DNA of 45,776 nt from assembly GCA_910589085.1 (NCBI GenBank), contig CAJUSG010000013.1:1-45776 (forward strand), in the 5' to 3' direction. This DNA is from an uncultured Oscillospiraceae bacterium (GTDB taxonomy: Bacteria > Bacillota > Clostridia > Oscillospirales > Oscillospiraceae). Both the position numbers and the translations under genes were made by a program. Below are positions 5,621 to 13,829 of the stretch, piece by piece. The first letter of the stretch is position 1. Each line of letters starts with the position of its first letter. The notes under the pieces are model-generated. The model worked only from the letters and a program-made list of their open reading frames with translations, had not been told where the DNA came from and ran no database searches.

Positions 5621-5672
5621 GGCTGAGGGATTCCACCTGCGGTCCATGCCGTCAAAGGGAAATCCCTCAGCC
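5621..5672. repeat. Inverted repeat between tRNAs and cysteine desulfurase
   Basis: GGCTGAGGGATT (5621-5632) pairs perfectly with AATCCCTCAGCC (5661-5672) around a 28-base loop. It can serve as the terminator of the leftward desulfurase gene, though the long loop and lack of a T run are more like a dispersed intergenic palindrome. The rest of 5535-5722 shows no gene. Confidence 0.6.
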
Positions 5673-5722
5673 ATTTTCACCGTCAATTCAGCCTCTCTCC
5701 GTTGCGTTTCCGTTCCAGTCCC

Positions 5723-6838
5723 TCAGCACAGCTCCCGCACCGCTTGAAGGAACTGGTCAATTTCCCGGCTGTTATTAAAGGCCGAGACACTGGCGCGCAG
5801 GGTGCCTGTCTCCAGCGTACCCCCGCTCTCATGGGCCAGCGGGGCACAGTGGAGCCCCGCCCGCAGGGCAATCCCCCGGCTGCCCAGGGCCTCTCCGATC
5901 TCCTCGCAGTCCCGGCCCTTGACCCGAAAGGACAGCACGCCGGCCTGCACCGCCGGGCTCCGGGACTGGAATGCCTCTACCGCTGGCATGGCCCGCAGGC
6001 CATCCCCCATCCTGCGGATCAGTTCACCCTCTTGGGCGGCGATGCGCTCCACTCCTCTGCGGCGCAGAAAACGCAGTCCCTCCAGCAGCCCGGCGATCCC
6101 CGCGATATTGTGGGTACCTGCCTCCAGGCGGTCGGGGAGAAACTCAGGCATAGCCTGGCGCTTGGATTCGCTGCCTGTGCCTCCCTCCAGCAGCGGCGTT
6201 GGGTCTGTTCCGCACAGGAGCAGACCGGTGCCCTGAGGGCCATACAGCCCCTTGTGGCCCGGCATGGCAATGAAGGCTGCCCCCAGGGCCTCAAAGTCCA
6301 CAGGAACACATCCGGCGGACTGAGATGCATCGATAATCAGCGGCACCTCTCTCTCCCGGCACAGGGCGGCAATCTCCTCTACCGGAAGAATAAAGCCGAA
6401 CACATTGGACACGTGAGTACACACCGCCAGGTCCACTCCCCGGGCCAGCTCCCGGCGGAAGGCCTCCAAGGTGGCCTCCTGGTTAAACAGAGGTCCTCTG
6501 GCCACCCTCAGGTCCACGTCCAGGGCGTGGAGGGGCCTGGTAACGGCGTTGTGCTCATAGCCGGAGACCACCACCCGGCTGCCCGGCCGGGCCAGGGTTT
6601 TTATCGCGATATTCAGGGCGTGGGTGGCGTTGAAGGTAAACACCACCCGCTCCGGGTCATCCATGTGGAACAGCCTGGCGGCCTCCTCCCGGCAGGCAAA
6701 GGCGGTATCCGCCGCAGCCATGGCGGGCCGATGGCCGCCTCGGCCCGGACTGGCCAGGTGGCTGATGGCCCAGGCGCTGGCCGCGGCCACCTTTTCCGGT
6801 TTCTGTAATGTGGTGGCGGCGCTGTCGAGATAGATCAA
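5723..6838 (-). CDS. Cysteine desulfurase family PLP enzyme (EF2568-type)
   Basis: 371 residues from a TTG start with AGGAGG upstream; the TTG overlaps the stop of the preceding gene (TTGA). Class V aminotransferase fold: start YLDSAATT, PLP-binding His/Asp region (IIDASQSAG), Schiff-base Lys196 in MPGHKGLYG, and the catalytic Cys loop RAGLHCAPLAH near the C-terminus. The short loop and co-transcription with a DUF3343 gene match the EF2568-type subfamily rather than housekeeping IscS. It would remove sulfur (or selenium) from cysteine (selenocysteine) as an enzyme persulfide and pass it to a carrier, probably its DUF3343 partner. The precise acceptor is not shown here. Confidence 0.88.
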   Translation of the reverse strand: MIYLDSAATTLQKPEKVAAASAWAISHLASPGRGGHRPAMAAADTAFACREEAARLFHMDDPERVVFTFNATHALNIAIKTLARPGSRVVVSGYEHNAVTRPLHALDVDLRVARGPLFNQEATLEAFRRELARGVDLAVCTHVSNVFGFILPVEEIAALCREREVPLIIDASQSAGCVPVDFEALGAAFIAMPGHKGLYGPQGTGLLLCGTDPTPLLEGGTGSESKRQAMPEFLPDRLEAGTHNIAGIAGLLEGLRFLRRRGVERIAAQEGELIRRMGDGLRAMPAVEAFQSRSPAVQAGVLSFRVKGRDCEEIGEALGSRGIALRAGLHCAPLAHESGGTLETGTLRASVSAFNNSREIDQFLQAVRELC

Positions 6839-7089
6839 AGGGCCACCTCCTGATAGCTTCCGTCCCCCGCAGTGATATAAACCCGTTTAGGGCTCAGGCC
6901 CACCCGCTGCAAAATACGCAGGGCGTCAGGGAGATTTCGCTGGGAAATTTTCACCGAGTGGCTGCACCCCTCCCCCGCAATGCTCTTGGGGGAGCGGAGA
7001 ATCCGCGCGGTGATGCCCGCTCGCTCCAGTGCGGCGGCAGTGCGCTGGGCATAGGTCAGCGAACGGCATACAATTAGATAATAGAGCAT
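6835..7089 (-). CDS. DUF3343 putative Se/S carrier protein
   Basis: 84 residues from ATG 7089, chosen over the upstream in-frame start because AGGAAAGGAAA precedes it. Sequence YYLIVCRSLTYAQRTAAALERAGI...RILRSPKSIAGEGCSHSVKI...GLSPKRVY matches the small DUF3343 fold, with the conserved GCSHSV Cys expected to carry sulfur or selenium. It overlaps the desulfurase start by 4 bases, so the pair is co-translated and probably forms a donor-carrier couple. In other Firmicutes such pairs occur with selenium-dependent molybdenum hydroxylase genes; none is visible here. Confidence 0.85.
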   Translation of the reverse strand: MLYYLIVCRSLTYAQRTAAALERAGITARILRSPKSIAGEGCSHSVKISQRNLPDALRILQRVGLSPKRVYITAGDGSYQEVAL

Positions 7090-7106
7090 GGCATGGTTTC
7101 CTTTCC

Positions 7107-7163
7107 TGGGGCGGAGCAATCCGCCCCCCAGAAATAGCCGGGAGGGGAACCTGCGTTCCCCTC
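7107..7163. repeat. Two adjacent intergenic GC palindromes
   Basis: GGGGCGGA/TCCGCCCC (7108-7115 with 7120-7127) and GAGGGGAAC/GTTCCCCTC (7142-7150 with 7155-7163). They lie between the PilZ gene and DUF3343 gene and can terminate leftward transcription. The first resembles the core of the repeat at 44374-44445, suggesting a family of dispersed palindromes. Confidence 0.65.
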
Positions 7164-7222
7164 TCGTACCAGTTTATGCCCTTGTCTGTCCCGTTGACAC
7201 CGGGAGCGGCCGCTTTTCTTCC

Positions 7223-7915
7223 TCAGCCGACTCCCCGCTTTTTGCGCTGGGCGGCAAAAATATTCTGGGTGATCTTTGCCTCGTCGTTCTCATTCAGTTC
7301 CAGGAAGCGGCAGCCGTACTTATAGCCGGAATCCCCCTTATCAATAATGCGCAGCACCTGACAATACATCACAGAGATATCCCTGTCCTCCAGCAGCTTC
7401 ACCTTCAACAAGAATTTGTCGTCCTCATGAAACCGAAATGCGGAACTGATACAGGCGCCGCCCACACTGATATTCAGCAGTTTGCAGGGCTGCTCTCCGG
7501 CTCCAAACCCGCCGAAGGTGGTAATTGTCGCGTCAATGTCAGTATCCAGGCGGAAGAACGCCCGGTCGTTGCCGATTCTGGCCACGGTCAGCTCCTCCAC
7601 CTTCCAGATGTGCTTCACATCCGGCGCAATGGTCCCCTCCATATAAACCGCTTTTCTCTCGTGGTCGTTGTAGCCCCGGATCCTCACCCGGACGGGCTCC
7701 GCGTCCTGAGGGAGCGACGCCTCAGAGTACTGGTGCAGCTCCGCCGAGCTCCCCCGCGGGCCTATCAGCTTGGCCACAAAGAGCAGTCGGCCATCAAAGG
7801 TGGTCACCTCCACCCGCATCCCGGAGTAAATTTCCAGTGCCTCCACGTCTGCGGCCGTCTCTGACGCTGCCGGCTCCTCCTGGGGCCGCCGCTTGAATAT
7901 ATCCAATAATCCCAC
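7223..7915 (-). CDS. PilZ-domain c-di-GMP effector (YcgR-like)
   Basis: 230 residues. The N-terminus (about 25-115) is a beta-rich YcgR-type domain; the C-terminal PilZ domain (about 120-225) has both binding motifs, RxxxR in NDRAFFRLD and NxSxxG in NISVGGA, so it should bind cyclic di-GMP. No membrane segment. In Firmicutes such proteins brake flagellar motion or regulate secretion. It lies directly downstream of a diguanylate cyclase response regulator on the same strand with a 45-base gap, so signal maker and receptor are probably co-transcribed. Confidence 0.9.
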   Translation of the reverse strand: MGLLDIFKRRPQEEPAASETAADVEALEIYSGMRVEVTTFDGRLLFVAKLIGPRGSSAELHQYSEASLPQDAEPVRVRIRGYNDHERKAVYMEGTIAPDVKHIWKVEELTVARIGNDRAFFRLDTDIDATITTFGGFGAGEQPCKLLNISVGGACISSAFRFHEDDKFLLKVKLLEDRDISVMYCQVLRIIDKGDSGYKYGCRFLELNENDEAKITQNIFAAQRKKRGVG

Positions 7916-7960
7916 AGAATATCCTCCTTCAGCCCGCTGATCTCGCTTTATATGGCGGGC

Positions 7961-8878
7961 TTACTTCTCCCTCAGCTGTTTCAAAGACTCGTTGGCCCAC
8001 ACCACTCTGTTCCGGCCAAACCGCTTGGCGTCATACAGCATAGTGTCAGCGATTTTCAGGTAGGCATCGTAGGAGCTGTCCATCTGAGGAATCACAGTAA
8101 CCCCTCCGATGCTGATCGTAACCCACTGGGAGGTCGATGGATTGTGGGGAATATGCAGGTCCTCCACCGCCTGACGGATTTTTTTCAGATGTCCAAAGGC
8201 CGTTTCGGCGTTGTCACCCATGCTGAAGGCCACAAACTCCTCCCCGCCGTAGCGGGCAAAGAAGTCCGTGTTGCGGCGCAAAAAGGAGGCCGCCGTCTTA
8301 GCCACGCTGGAAATCACCTTATCTCCGGCGGGATGGCCAAAGGTGTCATTATATACCTTAAATTTGTCAATATCAAACATACAAATGGAAAAGGGAACCT
8401 TCAGCCGGACCGCCTCCTGCCATTTCACTACGCTGATGCGGTCATGCTTCCGCCTGTTGGCCACGCCGGTCAGCTGGTCGGTCATAGATTGATACTCCAC
8501 CTGCTTGCGGTACTGGTAGAGCTTGATATGTGTGTTGACCCTGGCCTTGACAATCAGCGGGTGAAAGGGCTTTACAATGTAGTCAACCGCACCCAGGGTC
8601 AGGCCCCGCTGCTCGTTTTCAATATCGGCCAGGCTTGTAATCAGGATGACCGGAATATGCCGGGTAATCAGCTCATCCTGCAGCTTTTTCAGCAGCATGA
8701 AGCCATCCATATCCGGCATCACCACATCCAGCAGAATCAGCGAAAATTCGTCGGAGCTTGCGGCGCTGAGCCCTTCCGCCGCCGTATGGACGGTGGTAAC
8801 ATCATAATCATCCTCCAGGATTGATTTTAACTGGGCAGCCTGCACAAGACTATCATCAACAATCAACACTTTTTCCAT
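7961..8878 (-). CDS. Response regulator-diguanylate cyclase (REC-GGDEF)
   Basis: 305 residues. REC domain 1-120 with acidic pair Asp8/Asp9, phospho-acceptor Asp51 (LILLDVVMPDMDG) and Lys103 (VKPF). GGDEF domain from about 130 with the active-site GGEEF at 211-215 and a complete inhibitory I-site RNTD (202-205) exactly five residues before it. It should make cyclic di-GMP from two GTP on phosphorylation, with product feedback, like PleD/WspR. The cognate kinase is not in the window. A good promoter lies at 8967-8995. Confidence 0.95.
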   Translation of the reverse strand: MEKVLIVDDSLVQAAQLKSILEDDYDVTTVHTAAEGLSAASSDEFSLILLDVVMPDMDGFMLLKKLQDELITRHIPVILITSLADIENEQRGLTLGAVDYIVKPFHPLIVKARVNTHIKLYQYRKQVEYQSMTDQLTGVANRRKHDRISVVKWQEAVRLKVPFSICMFDIDKFKVYNDTFGHPAGDKVISSVAKTAASFLRRNTDFFARYGGEEFVAFSMGDNAETAFGHLKKIRQAVEDLHIPHNPSTSQWVTISIGGVTVIPQMDSSYDAYLKIADTMLYDAKRFGRNRVVWANESLKQLREK

Positions 8879-8966
8879 TTCTACACACCTCGTTCGGATT
8901 GCTCATTTCAGCCAGCATCGCTCATGGCATCTGCTCTGTTCACGTCCTGCTATTTCTCCCAGAGGC

Positions 8967-8995
8967 ATTATATTCCAAATAGTTCAAAATAGCAA
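8967..8995 (-). promoter_or_regulatory. Promoter of the REC-GGDEF/PilZ pair
   Basis: Minus strand TTGCTA (8990-8995), 17 bases, TATAAT (8967-8972), giving a leader of about 80 bases before the ATG at 8878. Confidence 0.7.
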
Positions 8996-9020
8996 GGGGG
9001 TAATTTCAGTCTGTTATAAT

Positions 9021-9042
9021 GCCCGGCGCATACGCGCCGGGC
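9021..9042 (-). terminator. Hairpin after coaX
   Basis: GCCCGGCGC / GCGCCGGGC, 9-bp perfect stem, loop ATAC, 10 bases beyond the coaX stop. The T tract is poor. Confidence 0.65.
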
Positions 9043-9051
9043 CGCTGTGTT

Positions 9052-9819
9052 CTACTTTTTGTTCTTCTGATAAATGATATTCAGCCCTTTGAGAAGCAGG
9101 TCCTTTTCCAGCTTGATTTCTCTGCGGCACAGGGGCGCAATAAACTGCGCCATTCCGCCGGTGGCCACCACGGTGGTGGCAAACCCCAGCTCCTCCTCCA
9201 CCCGCTCCAGCATACCGTCCAGCATGGCGGCGGTGCCGTACATAATTCCGCTGCGCATACAGTCAACCGTATTCTTCCCAATCACCCTTTTGGGCCGGTC
9301 CAGCCGGATCCCGGGCAGCTGGGCGGTACGGGAGGTCAGCGCTTCCAGCGAGACCCGGACTCCCGGGATGATACATCCCCCCAGGTAGGTGCTCCCCTGC
9401 CCCACCACCTCAATCGTAGTGGCGGTGCCCAGGTCCAGCAGCGTAAGGGGCGGCTCATACTCCGCCAGGGCGGCCACGGCAATCACGATGCGGTCGCTGC
9501 CCACCTGAGACGGGTTGTCCATCTGGATATTCAGCCCCGTCTTGATGCCCGGTCCCACCACCATAGGGGTCTTCCCGGTCACCTTTATAATCCCGGTGCG
9601 CACCGAGTTAAACACCGGGGGCACCACCGAGGAGATGATGCAGTCGTCCACATCCTGGGGTCTCACGTCAAACAGGCCCAGCATACTTTTAATCTCCGCC
9701 CCGTACTGGTCGGAGGTCTTGATCCGGTCGGTGGCAATGCGGGCCTCAAAGGCGATCTCACCCTCCCGGATGCCGCCGATGACAATGTTGGTATTGCCGA
9801 TATCAATTGCCAGGAGCAT
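9052..9819 (-). CDS. coaX: Type III pantothenate kinase
   Basis: 255 residues from ATG 9819 (AGGTGA 5 bases upstream, preferred to the GTG at 9828). ASKHA-fold kinase: MLLAIDIGNTNIVIG is the phosphate-binding motif; DRIVIAVAALAEY, LLDLGTATTIEVVG and GGCIIPGV are the other conserved blocks of CoaX. It phosphorylates pantothenate, the first step of CoA synthesis; type III enzymes resist feedback by CoA. It follows the ECF S component by 23 bases and lies close to coaBC, giving uptake, first and middle steps together. Confidence 0.95.
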   Translation of the reverse strand: MLLAIDIGNTNIVIGGIREGEIAFEARIATDRIKTSDQYGAEIKSMLGLFDVRPQDVDDCIISSVVPPVFNSVRTGIIKVTGKTPMVVGPGIKTGLNIQMDNPSQVGSDRIVIAVAALAEYEPPLTLLDLGTATTIEVVGQGSTYLGGCIIPGVRVSLEALTSRTAQLPGIRLDRPKRVIGKNTVDCMRSGIMYGTAAMLDGMLERVEEELGFATTVVATGGMAQFIAPLCRREIKLEKDLLLKGLNIIYQKNKK

Positions 9820-9842
9820 GGCGCTCACCTGATTTCTGAAAA

Positions 9843-10490
9843 TTATCCCATCTGGGGCTTAGCCCGGAGAGCAGGCACATGGAGCAGCGCCTTGCCGATG
9901 GCGGTGACCAAAACAGCGGCGGCAATGGCCTCCGCCACGCCGGAGGTTCCGACCACACCCATTATCAGACCCAACACGGCCTCCATGGCTACGTTTTTCA
10001 GTGCGGCATACTCCGGGCGCAGGAGAAAATAGATACTGCCCATCACCAGCACGGTGTTGGTCATAGCCCCGGCCACCCCCACAACGGGCAGGGCAACAAA
10101 GTCGTTGACCTTCAGCTTCTTCAGTCCGATCCACAGCCAGCCGGACACAACGCCGATCAAAACACGGCACCCGAAGGCAATCCAGACAGCCTTGAGCGCA
10201 CCGGACGCGCCGCTGTTTTCAGCCGCCAGCACCGGGGAAAAGGCGAACGACAGAGCGCTGGAGGCCACCGTGTTCGTCCACATGGAACACAGACCAAATA
10301 CGCCGCCTAACAGTCCGCCCGCCAGGGGGCCCAGGACCACCGCGCCGATAATGACCGGGATGTGCAGGGTTGTGGCCTTAATGAACGGCAATGGGATGAG
10401 GCCGATGCCAGTGATTTGGAGGACCAGCTGGAGCGCCACAAACATGGCCACTCCCACCATCCAGCGGGTGTCGTACTTACGGGTTTTCAT
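9843..10490 (-). CDS. panT: ECF transporter S component, probably pantothenate-specific
   Basis: 215 residues, strongly hydrophobic, about six membrane segments. The N-terminal YDTRWMVGVAMFVALQLVL contains the arginine and small-residue helix used by S components to dock the shared ECF T module; PLAGGLLGGVFGLCSMWTN and ALPVVGVAGAMTNTVLV are typical loops. The substrate is inferred from context: it is in one unit with coaX and divergent from coaBC, the arrangement of PanT. The energising ATPases and EcfT must be elsewhere. Other S-component substrates cannot be excluded from sequence alone. Confidence 0.78.
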   Translation of the reverse strand: MKTRKYDTRWMVGVAMFVALQLVLQITGIGLIPLPFIKATTLHIPVIIGAVVLGPLAGGLLGGVFGLCSMWTNTVASSALSFAFSPVLAAENSGASGALKAVWIAFGCRVLIGVVSGWLWIGLKKLKVNDFVALPVVGVAGAMTNTVLVMGSIYFLLRPEYAALKNVAMEAVLGLIMGVVGTSGVAEAIAAAVLVTAIGKALLHVPALRAKPQMG

Positions 10491-10504
10491 AAAAATTACC
10501 TCCT

Positions 10505-10577
10505 GCTGCCGCTCCGCCTGACGCGGATGCAGCGCAATATTTAAGAGGGAAAGGGCACGGGATGCCCCCGCCCTCTC
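10505..10577 (-). promoter_or_regulatory. Two-hairpin leader of the panT-coaX unit
   Basis: Between the promoter and the ATG the leader can form AGAGGG..GGGCA/TGCCC..CCCTCT (10544-10577) and GCTGC..TCCGC/GCGGA..GCAGC (10505-10533). The second abuts the ribosome site (10499-10504), so folding may control translation. No known pantothenate riboswitch is matched. Confidence 0.45.
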
Positions 10578-10585
10578 AGCCGCCT

Positions 10586-10614
10586 ATTATACAGGATACT
10601 TGCCCAAGATGCAA
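10586..10614 (-). promoter_or_regulatory. Promoter of panT-coaX
   Basis: Minus strand TTGCAT (10609-10614), 17 bases, TATAAT (10586-10591). Confidence 0.75.
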
Positions 10615-10630
10615 GAAAAAACTTTCTATC

Positions 10631-10660
10631 TTTACAGCCGGGGGCCGGGGAGGGTATAAT
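10631..10660 (+). promoter_or_regulatory. Promoter of coaBC
   Basis: TTTACA (10631-10636), 18-base spacer, TATAAT (10655-10660), 28 bases before the ATG of coaBC, so the leader is very short. Confidence 0.75.
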
Positions 10661-10687
10661 GGAGAAAACACAAAGGAGGAACCCGCC

Positions 10688-11884
10688 ATGTTACAGGGAA
10701 AAACCATTCTGCTGGGGGTCACGGGGGGGATCGCGGCCTATAAGGCGGCGGCGCTGGCCTCGGCACTGGTGAAGCAGCACGCCCATGTGGAGGTCATCAT
10801 GACCGCCCACGCCACCCAGTTTATCACCCCTCTCACCTTCGAGCAGCTGACGGGGAACCGGTGCATGGTGGACACCTTCGACCGGAACTTTTCTCACCAG
10901 GTGGAACACATCGCCCTGGCCGACCGCACTGACCTGGTTATAGTGGCACCGGCTACAGCAAACGTGTGCGGAAAACTGGCCCACGGCCTGGCGGACGACA
11001 TGCTCACCACCACCGTGCTGGCCTGTACCTGTCCCAAGCTCATCGCCCCGGCCATGAACACCAAAATGTTTGAAAACCCGGTCACCCAGGACAACCTGGA
11101 TATCCTCCGCCGCTACGGCTGGGAGGTGATCGCCCCCGCCTCCGGACGGCTGGCCTGCGGGGCGGTGGGGGCCGGCAAGCTGCCCGAGCCGGACCAACTG
11201 CTTCAGCACATCCTGCGGGCCGTCGCCCTGCCCCACGACCTGGCCGGAAAACGCATCCTGGTCACCGCCGGCCCCACCCAGGAGGCCCTGGACCCGGTGC
11301 GGTATCTCACCAACCACTCCACCGGCAAAATGGGCTATGCTCTGGCCAGAATGGCCATGCTCCGGGGAGCGGAGGTACTCCTTGTCTCGGGCCCCACAGC
11401 CGTCGCGCCCCCCCCCTTTACAGAGGTGGTGGAAATCACCTCCGCCCAAGAGATGTTTGAGGCGGTGGCCGCCCGGCAGGAGTGGGCCGACTTCATCTTC
11501 AAGGCCGCCGCCGTGGCCGACTACACCCCCGCACAGTACGCTGACAACAAGCTGAAAAAGAAGGACTCCGACCTGTCCATTCCCCTGAAGCGCACCCGGG
11601 ACATTCTCAAGCACCTGGGCGAGGGCCGCCGGCCGGGCCAGGTGCTGTGCGGTTTCTCCATGGAGACCCGGAACATGGTGGAAAACAGCCGGGCCAAGCT
11701 GGAGAAAAAGAACCTGGACATGATCTGCGCCAACAATCTGAAGGTAGCCGGGGCTGGCTTCGGCACCGACACCAACGTGATGACCGTCATCACCCGCACC
11801 GGCCTGGAGGAGCTGCCCCTCATGTCCAAGGAGGCCGCGGCCTCCCGCATCTTGGACATCGCGGTTGGGCTGGCGGAAAAATAA
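10688..11884 (+). CDS. coaBC: Phosphopantothenoylcysteine decarboxylase / phosphopantothenate-cysteine ligase
   Basis: 398 residues from ATG 10688, AAAGGAGG 8 bases upstream; the longer frame lacks a ribosome site. CoaC domain (1-185): flavin-binding VTGGIAAYKA, catalytic His in VEHIALAD, substrate clamp APAMNTKMFENP and the Cys flap near RLACGAVGAGKLPEP. CoaB domain (190-398): VTAGPTQEALDPVRYLTNHSTGKMGYALA and the lysine cluster NKLKKKDSD. It joins cysteine to phosphopantothenate and decarboxylates the product. Divergent from panT-coaX. Confidence 0.97.
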   Translation: MLQGKTILLGVTGGIAAYKAAALASALVKQHAHVEVIMTAHATQFITPLTFEQLTGNRCMVDTFDRNFSHQVEHIALADRTDLVIVAPATANVCGKLAHGLADDMLTTTVLACTCPKLIAPAMNTKMFENPVTQDNLDILRRYGWEVIAPASGRLACGAVGAGKLPEPDQLLQHILRAVALPHDLAGKRILVTAGPTQEALDPVRYLTNHSTGKMGYALARMAMLRGAEVLLVSGPTAVAPPPFTEVVEITSAQEMFEAVAARQEWADFIFKAAAVADYTPAQYADNKLKKKDSDLSIPLKRTRDILKHLGEGRRPGQVLCGFSMETRNMVENSRAKLEKKNLDMICANNLKVAGAGFGTDTNVMTVITRTGLEELPLMSKEAAASRILDIAVGLAEK

Positions 11885-11894
11885 GTAAAAGCAC

Positions 11895-11947
11895 TTGACA
11901 AATATCCGAAATCGGACTAGACTATCGTAAGTCCGGTTTCGGATATT
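11895..11947 (+). promoter_or_regulatory. marR promoter embedded in an 18-bp inverted repeat operator
   Basis: TTGACA (11895-11900), 17 bases, TAGACT (11918-11923). The arms 11901-11918 and 11930-11947 (AATATCCGAAATCGGACT against AATATCCGAAACCGGACT) pair with one mismatch around 11 bases, so the left arm fills the spacer and the right arm covers the predicted start of transcription. A MarR dimer pair bound here would block its own operon. The hairpin followed by CTTTTT may also terminate coaBC transcripts. Confidence 0.82.
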
Positions 11948-11966
11948 CTTTTTAGGAGGCCCTGTC

Positions 11967-12455
11967 ATGGAGGAGCTGACCTTTCAGCAGTTCATCACTG
12001 AAGTAAACCGCACCTATAAGGAGGAAGAGGACTTTTACCGGCGTCTGGCCCGGCACTCCGGACTGTCCGACGCCGCCTTCTGGGTCCTGTATTCCATTGA
12101 GACCGCCCCAGGTCCGGTCACCCAGACCGACATCGGCAGCACGCTGATGCTCAGCAAGCAGACCATCAACTCCGCCCTGAAGCAGCTGGAGCATTCCGGC
12201 CACATCTGCCTCTCCGACGGGCCGGGGCGGAAAAAATATCTCCGGCTCACCCGGCAGGGCCGGGCCCTGTCGGACCGGGCCATCCGTCCCACGCTGGAGG
12301 TGGAGCGAGGGGCTTTCCTCGGCCTGGCCGAGGAGGAGAGGGCCAGCCTGCTGGCCCTGGAGCGCAAATATCTGTCCCTGCTGCTCCAGAAATCAGAGCA
12401 AATTTTCAACATATCCCAGGAGGAATCATCCAACTATGCAGATCAAGCTTTCTGA
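11967..12455 (+). CDS. MarR family transcriptional regulator
   Basis: 162 residues from ATG 11967 (AGGAGG 9 bases upstream). Winged helix at about 45-110: PVTQTDIGSTLMLSKQTINSALKQLEHSGHICLSDGPGRKKYLRLTRQGR has the recognition helix SKQTINSALKQLE and the wing. Flanking helices (1-30, 115-150) form the dimer interface. It likely senses a toxic small molecule and represses the operon with the MATE pump, whose start lies 20 bases before this gene's stop. Confidence 0.92.
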   Translation: MEELTFQQFITEVNRTYKEEEDFYRRLARHSGLSDAAFWVLYSIETAPGPVTQTDIGSTLMLSKQTINSALKQLEHSGHICLSDGPGRKKYLRLTRQGRALSDRAIRPTLEVERGAFLGLAEEERASLLALERKYLSLLLQKSEQIFNISQEESSNYADQAF

Positions 12456-13767
12456 CCACTTCACATACAGCAAACTGCTCCGTTTCACCCTGCCCTCCAT
12501 CATTATGATGATCTTCACCTCAATTTACAGCGTGGTGGACGGCCTGTTCGTCTCCAATCTGGTGGGAGAGAACGCCCTGTCGGCGGTAAACATCGTCTTC
12601 CCGGTATCCATGATCCTGTCGGCCGCCGGCTTTATGCTGGGCTCGGGCGGCAGCGCTGTGGTGGCCCGCACCATGGGAGAGGGCAAATCCGCACTGGCCA
12701 ACCAGTATTTTTCCATGATTGTCCTGGTGACCCTGGGGCTGGGGACCGTGTTCTCCATTGGAGGCGCGCTGTTCATCCAGCCCATCGCACGGCTGGCCGG
12801 GGCCAGCGACCTGCTTATGGAGGACTGCCTGGCCTACGGCCGTGTCCTGCTGGGCGGGAGCGCGGTGTTCATGCTACAGGTGGCCTTTCAGGTCTTTTTC
12901 GTCACCGCCGAGCTGCCCAAGACGGGCCTGTTTTTCTCTCTGGCCGCCGGAGCCACCAACATCATCATGGACTACCTCCTCATCGGCCCCCTGGACATGG
13001 GCATCGCCGGGGCGGCCTGGGGGACGGTGCTCAGCTACGCCGTGGGCGGCCTGCCGCCCCTGATCTACTTCCTCAGGCCCCCCAGGGGAGCACTTCGGCT
13101 GTGCCCCACCCGCCTCTACTGGCGGGAGCTGAAAAACGCCTGTGCCAACGGCTCCTCCGAGCTGATGAGCAATCTGTCCGCCTCGGTGGTAAGCATCCTG
13201 TTCAACCTGCAGCTCATGTCCATCATCGGGGAGTCTGGGGTAGCGGCCTACTCGGTCATGATGTATGTGGATTTCGCCTTCGCCGCCGTCTTCTTGGGCT
13301 TCTCCATGGGCAGCGGGCCCATTATCAGCTTCCACTTTGGCGCGGACAACCGGGACGAGCTAAAAAGTGTCTTCCGCAAGAGCATGACGGTAATTGTACT
13401 GGCCTCCCTGGCTATGGTGGCGGCGTCGGAGCTGCTGGCCCAGCCCCTGTCCGCTGCTTTCGTGGGCTACAGCCAGGAGCTGCTGGACATGACGGTCCAC
13501 GGCTTCCGCATCTTTGCCCTGAGCTACCTCTTTGTGGGCTTCGGCGTATACGGCTCCGCCTTTTTCACCGCCCTGTGCAACGGGCCGGTGTCCGCCCTCA
13601 TCTCCTTCCTGCGGACCTTCCTGTTCCGGGGCGGAATGGTCCTCCTGTTCCCGCTGGTGCTGGGTCTGGACGGCATCTGGCTGACCGTGGTGGTGGCCGA
13701 CGGCCTGGGGGCCGCCGTAGCCCTGGGACTCATCTGGCGGTATCGGAACCGGTATCACTACTGGTAA
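12436..13767 (+). CDS. MATE family multidrug/Na+ antiporter
   Basis: 443 residues with about twelve hydrophobic segments in two related halves (about 10-215 and 235-440). Conserved features include LPSIIMMIFTSIYSVVDGLFVSNLVG in TM1, FMLGSGGSAVVARTMGEG in the first half and the matching GFSMGSGPIISFHFGA in the second, typical of the MATE subgroup near MepA. It would export cationic drugs or metabolites in exchange for ions. Its ATG overlaps the marR end, so expression follows repressor release. Confidence 0.93.
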   Translation: MQIKLSDHFTYSKLLRFTLPSIIMMIFTSIYSVVDGLFVSNLVGENALSAVNIVFPVSMILSAAGFMLGSGGSAVVARTMGEGKSALANQYFSMIVLVTLGLGTVFSIGGALFIQPIARLAGASDLLMEDCLAYGRVLLGGSAVFMLQVAFQVFFVTAELPKTGLFFSLAAGATNIIMDYLLIGPLDMGIAGAAWGTVLSYAVGGLPPLIYFLRPPRGALRLCPTRLYWRELKNACANGSSELMSNLSASVVSILFNLQLMSIIGESGVAAYSVMMYVDFAFAAVFLGFSMGSGPIISFHFGADNRDELKSVFRKSMTVIVLASLAMVAASELLAQPLSAAFVGYSQELLDMTVHGFRIFALSYLFVGFGVYGSAFFTALCNGPVSALISFLRTFLFRGGMVLLFPLVLGLDGIWLTVVVADGLGAAVALGLIWRYRNRYHYW

Positions 13768-13777
13768 AAATATATCC

Positions 13778-13820
13778 GGCCCGTGAATCCTTCCCCTGGC
13801 GGCAGAGGGATTCACGGGCC
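13778..13820. terminator. Bidirectional terminator
   Basis: GGCCCGTGAATCC (13778-13790) pairs perfectly with GGATTCACGGGCC (13808-13820), loop 17 bases, T-rich on both sides. It separates the MATE gene from the converging dehydrogenase gene. Confidence 0.85.
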
Positions 13821-13829
13821 AATTTTCTA

